Assembly: GCF_024055795.1 (NCBI RefSeq)
Contig: NZ_JAMXMY010000011.1
Span: 124,001-188,000 of the forward strand
Source of the DNA: Actinoallomurus purpureus
Lineage (GTDB): Bacteria; Actinomycetota; Actinomycetes; Streptosporangiales; Streptosporangiaceae
Length of the DNA stretch: 64,000 bases
Reading direction: 5' to 3'
Below, piece by piece: positions 59,169 through 64,000 of the stretch; the stretch's first letter is position 1, and each line of letters starts with the position of its first letter. The position numbers and the translations under genes were made by a program. Below the pieces are notes generated by a model that saw only the letters and a list, made by a program, of their open reading frames with translations, searched no databases and was not told the DNA's origin.

Positions 59169-60608
59169 ATGAACCACACGAGTGTTGAGATTACAGGCGA
59201 GGGCCTGACCTGCGAAGTTGTGGGGAAAGTAGCGCGAGACGGCGCGTTTGTCACAGTTTCACCACGAAGCGTAGAGCGGGCCCGGCAGGCATGGGAGACC
59301 GTCCGGGAGGTCGCCGAGCGGCGGCCGGTGTACGGACGGACCACAGGGGTCGGCGCCAACCGTGACGTCAGCATCGACGCCGACGACGCCCACGGGCTGC
59401 GCCTGCTGCGCAGCCACGCCGGCGGCGCCGGACCGCTCCTGTCCGCCGAGATCGTCCGCGCCATGCTCGTGGTCCGGCTCAATCAGATCGCCGCGGGCGG
59501 CTCCGGGGTGACCCCGGACGTCCTGGGCGCGCTCACGGACGTCATCAACCGCTGGCTCGTCCCGGCCATTCCCGTGTACGGCGCGATCGGCACCGGTGAC
59601 CTCACCGCGCTCGCCTCGACGGCACTGTGCCTGATCGGTGAGCGTCCGTGGCAGGGCGGCGCGGCGGGGCCGTATCTCGGGCTGCGGCCATCCGATGCCC
59701 TCGCCTTCATCAGCTCCAACGCGGCGACCCTCGGCGAGTCGGCGCTCGCCTGCCACGACCTGAACCTCCTCTTCCGCGCCGCCATCCCGGTGGCCGGCCT
59801 GTCCCTGCTCGCCACGCGCGGCTCCTCGGAGCCGTATGCCGCCCCGGTGCACGACGCCTGTCCGCATCCGGGACAGCGCCGCGTCGGCGCGGCCATGCGC
59901 GACGTGCTGGCTCATGAGGACCTCGAGCCCGTCCGCGTTCAGGACCCGTACGGCTATCGCGCGTTTCCGCAGGTTCACGGTCCGGCGCTGGATGCCGCCG
60001 AGCGCGCCGAGACGATCGTCACCATAGAGATCAACGCGGCGGCCGAGAACCCGCTCGTCGACGTCGACGGCGCCACGGTCTGGCATAACGGCAACTTCCA
60101 CACCGCATACGTGGGCCTCGCCTTGGACGCCGTGCGGGCGGCGATGTTCCAGACGGCGGCCCTGTCCGCCGCCCGCCTCGGCACGCTGGTGGAACCGGCG
60201 TTCACGGGGCTGCCGGCGTTCCAGGCCGCACCCGGTGAGCCCGGTTCCGGAATCATGATCTTGGAGTACGTCGCGCACTCGGCGATCGCGGACATCCGCC
60301 GGCTGGCCACGCCTGCCGCCCTCGGCAGCGCCGTCCTGTCCCGCGGCGTGGAGGAGCACGCCGGCTTCTCCACGCAGGCGGCACGTGCGACGACCGACGC
60401 GATCACGGCGTACCGCATCACCATGGCCTGCGAACTCGTGGCAGCGGTCCGGGCCCTGCGCATGCAGGGGCGGGTGCCACGCGGCCCGCTCCGGGTCGCG
60501 TACGAACAGGCGGCGGACGTGCTGGATCCACGGATCGAGGACCGGCCGCTCGACGCGGACATCAGCATGGCCGCCGAAATCCTCCCCGGCATCGCCGATG
60601 CCTCCTGA
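59169..60608 (+). CDS. Histidine/phenylalanine ammonia-lyase paralogue lacking the MIO Ala/Cys-Ser-Gly triad
   Basis: 479 residues of the aromatic amino acid lyase fold. Family elements are kept: VYGRTTGVGANRDV with the catalytic-loop Tyr, VQDPYGYRAFPQVHGPALDA, NPLVDVDGATVWHNGNFHTA, and the C-terminal GFSTQAARATTDAI. Where HutH has GCSGDLAPL, this protein has IGTGDLTAL (Gly141-Thr142-Gly143), one residue shorter before the triad, so the normal MIO cofactor should not form from Ser. It may be a non-MIO lyase, another eliminase, or a binding protein. It is divergent from the betaine-type ABC operon. ATG 59169 is used. Confidence 0.82.
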   Translation: MNHTSVEITGEGLTCEVVGKVARDGAFVTVSPRSVERARQAWETVREVAERRPVYGRTTGVGANRDVSIDADDAHGLRLLRSHAGGAGPLLSAEIVRAMLVVRLNQIAAGGSGVTPDVLGALTDVINRWLVPAIPVYGAIGTGDLTALASTALCLIGERPWQGGAAGPYLGLRPSDALAFISSNAATLGESALACHDLNLLFRAAIPVAGLSLLATRGSSEPYAAPVHDACPHPGQRRVGAAMRDVLAHEDLEPVRVQDPYGYRAFPQVHGPALDAAERAETIVTIEINAAAENPLVDVDGATVWHNGNFHTAYVGLALDAVRAAMFQTAALSAARLGTLVEPAFTGLPAFQAAPGEPGSGIMILEYVAHSAIADIRRLATPAALGSAVLSRGVEEHAGFSTQAARATTDAITAYRITMACELVAAVRALRMQGRVPRGPLRVAYEQAADVLDPRIEDRPLDADISMAAEILPGIADAS

Positions 60609-60862
60609 CGATTTCCGCCCGAGTGTCCCGATGAGGATCCCGGCCGAATTGGCCTGATCAGGACAGTGCCAAACCTGCCGTAAATCCGGAGTCACCCCGC
60701 CGACCTGCTGTCTGCTCTGCCGGCTATTCGAGCACGATTAAATACCAACATTTCAGACATACATCGGACATACATCCAGGAGGTAATCCCTTTGACAAAG
60801 CGGAGCATACAGGACCATGATCTGATGGTTCGTTTCCCACCTAATCCGACAAAGGCGGGCAT

Positions 60863-61474
60863 ATGCGACGACTCGCAAGCCTCGGAATGGCGATCGCCGT
60901 GGCCGTTACCCCCGTGGCCGTTGTAACGACAACGGCCACACCGGCCCACGCGTACTGCCTCACCCAGATCAGCCGCTGGAAGTACGCCTCGTACACCCTG
61001 CACAGCCGAAAGAGCATTCCGACCTCCTGGAACGCCTCCGTAAAGAGCGCCATGCGCCAGTGGAGCGGCATCAAGGGATCCGGGCTCAAGTACTACGGCC
61101 CCCAGGTGCGCAGCAACGCCGCCAACCCCGCGTTCCAGATCGAGAAGATCAACTTCGCGAACGCCGGCATTCCCGACTATCCGGGAATCACCCTCGGGGT
61201 CGAGAAGAGCAAGGGGTCTCGCCACAGCACCGCCGCCGTCGAGCTCAACAGCCGGTTCACGTGGAACACCTCGGGCGCTATGAGCCAGAGCAAGCGCAAG
61301 ACCGACGTCTGGACGGTCGCCGTCCACGAGATGGGTCACGCGAGCGGCCTGTCCCACACGGGGGCCTGTGGCGCCATGACGAAGGCGGAGAAGGCCAGCG
61401 TGATGAATGTCACGTGGACGAAGAAGCGGTACCCGAATTCGGACGACAAGGCCGGAATAGCCAAGCTGTACTGA
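60863..61474 (+). CDS. Secreted zinc metalloprotease (matrixin-like), module copy B
   Basis: 203 residues, a close paralogue of the gene at 33796-34416. Signal peptide MRRLASLGMAIAVAVTPVAV with cleavage near AHAYCL, zinc motif VAVHEMGHASGLSH, and an identical C-terminus (TKKRYPNSDDKAGIAKLY). The middle differs more (for example SRKSIPTSWNASVKSAMRQW), which indicates divergence since duplication. It is followed by the secreted-protein gene 20 bp downstream and then by a convergent LacI gene; this is the only complete version of the module. The 60609-60862 interval upstream shows no gene. Confidence 0.87.
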   Translation: MRRLASLGMAIAVAVTPVAVVTTTATPAHAYCLTQISRWKYASYTLHSRKSIPTSWNASVKSAMRQWSGIKGSGLKYYGPQVRSNAANPAFQIEKINFANAGIPDYPGITLGVEKSKGSRHSTAAVELNSRFTWNTSGAMSQSKRKTDVWTVAVHEMGHASGLSHTGACGAMTKAEKASVMNVTWTKKRYPNSDDKAGIAKLY

Positions 61475-61494
61475 CGAGACGGGAACTCATACCG

Positions 61495-62094
61495 ATGAAA
61501 CGGTTCATCATCATCGGCGGTTGCGCCGCCGTCACCGCCCTTGGCCTGGGCACCGGCTACGCCGTTGCCGCCGGGCAGTCGAAACCGGCCGCGCAGACCC
61601 CGACGGTCACGACCCGGATCGACGGGTTCGCATTGGCCGACGACGCCGCGAGCGCCGTCAAATTCGAGGGCAACTCCGAGGTGTTCGACGCGGTCGTCCA
61701 AGGGGCCGGGCCGGCGCGTCGCGTGGTCCGGAAATTCAGCGGCGGCAACACGATCGACTATGTCTACACGCCGATCCAGGTTCGCGTCGAGCGCGTCTAC
61801 AAGGGCACGGCCGTCAAGGCGGGCCAGGTCGTCACGATCCGCGCCCTCGGCGGCACCACGCAGGGCCACGCGACGGTGAGCGAGCTCGGGGCCGCCCCCT
61901 CGAGCTTCACGCCCGGCCTGCGGCTCGCGCTGTTCACCCAGCCGATCGTCGACGCCGGCGACGGGCTGCGCGCCCTCACGCCGAACTTCTCCTTCGCCTA
62001 CGACGGCAAGGGACAGCAGGTCCGCAGCCTGAAGAACCCGGCCAAGGTCAGCAGCGCGGACGTCTTCAAGCAGCAGCTGGCGCGCCTGCGGTAG
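61495..62094 (+). CDS. Secreted protein of unknown function, module copy B
   Basis: 199 residues, starting MKRFIIIGGCAAVTALGLGT. It shares DYVYTPIQVRVERVYKGTAV and SSFTPGLRLALFTQP with copy A (33184-33777). A membrane-export segment is followed by a beta-rich domain of unknown fold. It is co-transcribed with the metalloprotease. Keeping both genes side by side in two loci suggests that the proteins work together. Start ATG 61495; the Shine-Dalgarno site is weak. Confidence 0.8.
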   Translation: MKRFIIIGGCAAVTALGLGTGYAVAAGQSKPAAQTPTVTTRIDGFALADDAASAVKFEGNSEVFDAVVQGAGPARRVVRKFSGGNTIDYVYTPIQVRVERVYKGTAVKAGQVVTIRALGGTTQGHATVSELGAAPSSFTPGLRLALFTQPIVDAGDGLRALTPNFSFAYDGKGQQVRSLKNPAKVSSADVFKQQLARLR

Positions 62095-62111
62095 CAATCC
62101 CGCGTTTCCGG

Positions 62112-62146
62112 CCGGTGGCCGCTGCGGCGTGCGCGGCGGCCACCGG
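62112..62146. terminator. Terminator between the secreted-protein and LacI genes
   Basis: 62112-62125 pairs with 62133-62146 (CCGGTGGCCGC opposite GCGGCCACCGG, plus three more pairs including one T-G). It is the counterpart of 33131-33167 in the decayed module. Confidence 0.65.
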
Positions 62147-62202
62147 TCTCATGTCCCCATGACCAGACGCGCATCGCGACCGCAGGCACCGGGATCCCGG
62201 GA

Positions 62203-63216
62203 TCAGCAAGGCTGAGCAGGACCTGTCGACTCCCGTGGGAGGAGGCTGGGCTCGCAGACGACGCGGCGGCGGCGAGGCTTGCCGTCGATGCCGCCGACGA
62301 TGACCCGCACCGCCGAGTGGACGATGCCGTCGATGTCCCAGTCGACGCTGGTGAGCGGCGGGGTGAGCAGCGCGGACATCGGGTGGTCGTCGAAGCCGAT
62401 GACGGACACGTCATCGGGCACGTCAAGGCCCAGCTCACGCGTTGCCGCGTAGACGCCGTAGGCGATCGAGTCGGAGAAGCAGAACAGCGCGGTCGGGCGG
62501 GCGGCGCCGGTCAGCACCGCCAGCGCGGTCTCGGTCGCGCCGGGCAGCGCCTGCGGCGAGGTGACCACGTCGACCTCGATCCCGATGCGCTCGGCCTCGG
62601 CGTGGACGTGCACGTCGGCGGGGCGGTCGGGGGTGCTGGCGCGCGTGGGGGTGAGGACGGCGACGCGCCGGTGCCCGAGCCGGTGCAGGTGCTCCAGGGC
62701 GAGCGTGACGCCGGCGCGGTTGTCGAACACCACCTCGCCGTAGGCGTGGCCGCCGTGCAGCGAATCGCCGATGGACACGATCGGCAGGCTCTCCCCGAGC
62801 TCGGTCCACACCTCGGCTGCCGGGTCGACCGGCTGCACGATCAGGCCGTCGACGCGCTGGTCGCGCAGCTGCCGGGCGAGCATGACCTCCCGCTCCGGGT
62901 CGCCGGCCGCGTCGAGGATGATGGCGAAGCGGTCGCGGGCGAACAGCGCCCGTCCGATGCCGACGGCGAGGGACTGCTGCCACAGGTCCTCGAGCGAGCC
63001 GCAGAGCAGGCCCACCATGCCGGTGCGCCCGCTGGCCAGGGCCCGCGCGATGGGATGCGCCTCGTAGCCGAGCTCCGCGGCGGCCTCGCGGACCCGCTGC
63101 TGGGTCTCCTCCGACGTCTGGATGCCGCGCAACGCGTACGAGACCGCGGCCGGCGAGAGCCCCGTCGCCTTCGCCACCTCGCGGATGGTCGCCCGCTTAC
63201 GTTGCTGCTGCGCCAC
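62203..63216 (-). CDS. LacI-family transcriptional regulator
   Basis: 337 residues. The HTH and hinge are RATIREVAKATGLSPAAVSY and ALRGIQTSEETQQRVREAAA. The periplasmic-binding-type effector domain has ELGYEAHPIARALASGRTGM, VDGLIVQPVD and DDVSVIGFDDHPMSALLTPP followed by LTSVDWDI, all standard for sugar-responsive repressors. The GTG 63216 gives VAQQQRKRATI; two truncated copies of this start region lie at 29420 and 33006. It is convergent with the secreted-protein gene. Its target is unknown; it may control the module or a distant sugar operon. The duplicates show it has travelled with the module. Confidence 0.92.
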   Translation of the reverse strand: MAQQQRKRATIREVAKATGLSPAAVSYALRGIQTSEETQQRVREAAAELGYEAHPIARALASGRTGMVGLLCGSLEDLWQQSLAVGIGRALFARDRFAIILDAAGDPEREVMLARQLRDQRVDGLIVQPVDPAAEVWTELGESLPIVSIGDSLHGGHAYGEVVFDNRAGVTLALEHLHRLGHRRVAVLTPTRASTPDRPADVHVHAEAERIGIEVDVVTSPQALPGATETALAVLTGAARPTALFCFSDSIAYGVYAATRELGLDVPDDVSVIGFDDHPMSALLTPPLTSVDWDIDGIVHSAVRVIVGGIDGKPRRRRVVCEPSLLPRESTGPAQPC

Positions 63217-63267
63217 GTCCCCAACAGTACAGAGCCCCACTGACAAAGCCGGTCCCAGAAGGAGAGA

Positions 63268-63309
63268 ACCGGTTCCCGGTCCCGCCACGAGGGCGGGCCG
63301 GGAACCGGT
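63268..63309. terminator. Strong stem-loop after the small protein gene
   Basis: ACCGGTTCCCGG (63268-63279) pairs with 63298-63309, and an inner CCCGCC/GGCGGG stem (63281-63286 with 63292-63297) follows a one-base bulge. Lies 28 bp past the stop of the minus-strand small gene at 63338, which it probably terminates. Confidence 0.7.
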
Positions 63310-63337
63310 CTGTTTCAGCTGGCCACCACTGCGATGG

Positions 63338-63508
63338 CTAGCTCACCGTGCCGCCGTTCTCCGTGATCGTCTTCTCGGCCGCCGCCTTGGTCTGCCCGAT
63401 CTTGTCGTAGCTGTCGGGCTTGCTGGACTTCGACTTGCTGGACTCGAAGGTCACGCTGCCGTGCGGCGCGCTGTCGATCTTGGCCTTGCGGCTGGGAACG
63501 ATACCCAT
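63338..63508 (-). CDS. Small Lys/Ser-rich protein of unknown function (56 aa)
   Basis: A short gene reading MGIVPSRKAKIDSAPHGSVT, then FESSKSKSSKPDSYDKIGQT, KAAAEKTITENGGTVS and stop. AGGAG lies 6 nt before the ATG at 63508, and a strong terminator lies beyond the stop. The protein is hydrophilic and probably partly disordered in the middle, with a likely helix near KIGQTKAAAEKTI. There is no membrane segment or known motif. It sits between egtD and the LacI gene, on their strand. Codon use looks genuine (third positions almost all G or C). The function is not recognised. Confidence 0.7.
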   Translation of the reverse strand: MGIVPSRKAKIDSAPHGSVTFESSKSKSSKPDSYDKIGQTKAAAEKTITENGGTVS

Positions 63509-63613
63509 GATCACTCCTGGATTCTCGATCGTATTCTGCGCTGCGGACTCTGGCCGCAGTGATCTTCACTGTCCGGGCGCGCCGCTCCTCGGCAAGGCCG
63601 AATCTCGGCCGGA

Positions 63614-64000
63614 TCAGGCCGGCCTGAGGAGGCTGAGGGAGAAGTCGCCGTCGGGGTCGGTCCACCAGTGGTCGATGCGCAGGCCGGCGGCTCCGGCCTC
63701 GGCGTCGAGCCGGTCCCGGCGGAACTTCGCGGAGATCTCCGTGCGCATCTCCTCCCCCTCGTCGAACTCCACCTCCAGGTCGACGGCCGGCACGCGGACG
63801 ACCTGGGGTGCCACCGAGCGCAGCCGCATCTCGATCCACTCGTCGCCCGGGTTCCAGACGGCGACGTGCTCGAACCGCTCGGGGACGAAGTCGGCGCCGA
63901 GCTCACGGTTGAGGACGTTCAGGACGTTCCGGTTGAACTCCGCGGTGACACCGCGGGCGTCGTCGTAGGCACGGACGAGCCTTCGCTCGTCCTTGACCAG
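63614..64000 (-). CDS. egtD: Histidine N-alpha-methyltransferase EgtD, C-terminal part
   Basis: 128 residues are visible up to the window edge; the gene continues to the right (full length about 320). It contains [62 protein letters not shown] and a C-terminus [20 protein letters not shown], all diagnostic of EgtD. The enzyme trimethylates histidine to hercynine, the entry to ergothioneine. Other egt genes are expected just beyond the window on the same strand. Confidence 0.95.
   Translation of the reverse strand: MVKDERRLVRAYDDARGVTAEFNRNVLNVLNRELGADFVPERFEHVAVWNPGDEWIEMRLRSVAPQVVRVPAVDLEVEFDEGEEMRTEISAKFRRDRLDAEAGAAGLRIDHWWTDPDGDFSLSLLRPA

Noticed and set aside
1-64000. CRISPR arrays, tRNA or rRNA genes, prophage or integrase genes
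   Set aside because: No regularly spaced repeats, cloverleaf sequences, rRNA blocks, integrase or phage structural motifs were seen on either strand by eye. A tRNAscan and a repeat search would be decisive.

Overview
The window is high-GC DNA with many GTG starts and dense, often overlapping operons. The gene content is that of a filamentous actinomycete: a GlgE-type trehalose/glucan branch, a SARP regulator, a SapB-like lanthipeptide cluster, ergothioneine synthesis, a secreted chitinase and a Streptomyces-type inducible beta-lactamase unit. A Streptosporangiales-type host (Actinomadura or Actinoallomurus relatives) would fit, but that placement is inference. No rRNA, tRNA, CRISPR array or phage integrase was recognised.

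Layout. 0-9 kb holds treS (cut by the left edge) and mak, then, after an insertion of a small unknown gene, a GntR regulator, a SARP-like regulator and a secreted lipase-like protein, glgB. 9-19.7 kb carries a TMEM175-like channel, a secreted X-Pro peptidase, a decayed TnpB element, an SDR behind a 22-bp palindrome, a stand-alone NYN/PIN-like protein beside a NUDIX-NYN fusion, a GH18 chitinase with an operator-like palindrome at its predicted transcription start, SppA and a flavin reductase. 19.8-26.7 kb is a complete ram/amf-type class III lanthipeptide cluster: LanKC, a 37-residue SapB-like precursor, two ABC half-transporters and a convergent RamR-like regulator.

27-45 kb contains the histidine utilisation genes. 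hutH, hutU, an M20 amidohydrolase and hutF run as one minus-strand operon (44.3 to 38.3 kb). hutI lies at 27 kb on the same strand, separated by about 10 kb of accessory DNA. That DNA carries two TetR regulators, a GlxA/AraC regulator with a hydrolase and an HD-SnoaL fusion, decayed and intact copies of a secreted-metalloprotease module, a truncated FAD monooxygenase, a TetR/SnoaL/NmrA unit with four matching operators, and a YhcG-like nuclease. An IclR regulator diverges from hutH. Beyond it, an amidohydrolase and a divergent sugar transferase lie between two copies of the IclR 3' end.

48-64 kb carries RtcB, a Ser/Thr kinase whose extracellular sensor is a ProX-like domain, a solitary TnpB gene with its 3' structured end, a blaL-blaA-blaB unit, a four-gene glycine betaine/choline-type ABC operon whose binding protein closely resembles the kinase sensor, and a histidine ammonia-lyase paralogue lacking the MIO triad. 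It ends with the intact metalloprotease/secreted protein/LacI module whose relics lie at 29 and 33 kb, a 56-residue small protein, and the C-terminal part of egtD.

The strongest leads are the SapB-like precursor with a shortened first ring, the kinase-ProX fusion, the triplicated metalloprotease/LacI module, the TetR unit with four operators in two identically spaced pairs, the repeated TnpB 3' end with a compensatory hairpin, and the lyase lacking the MIO triad.
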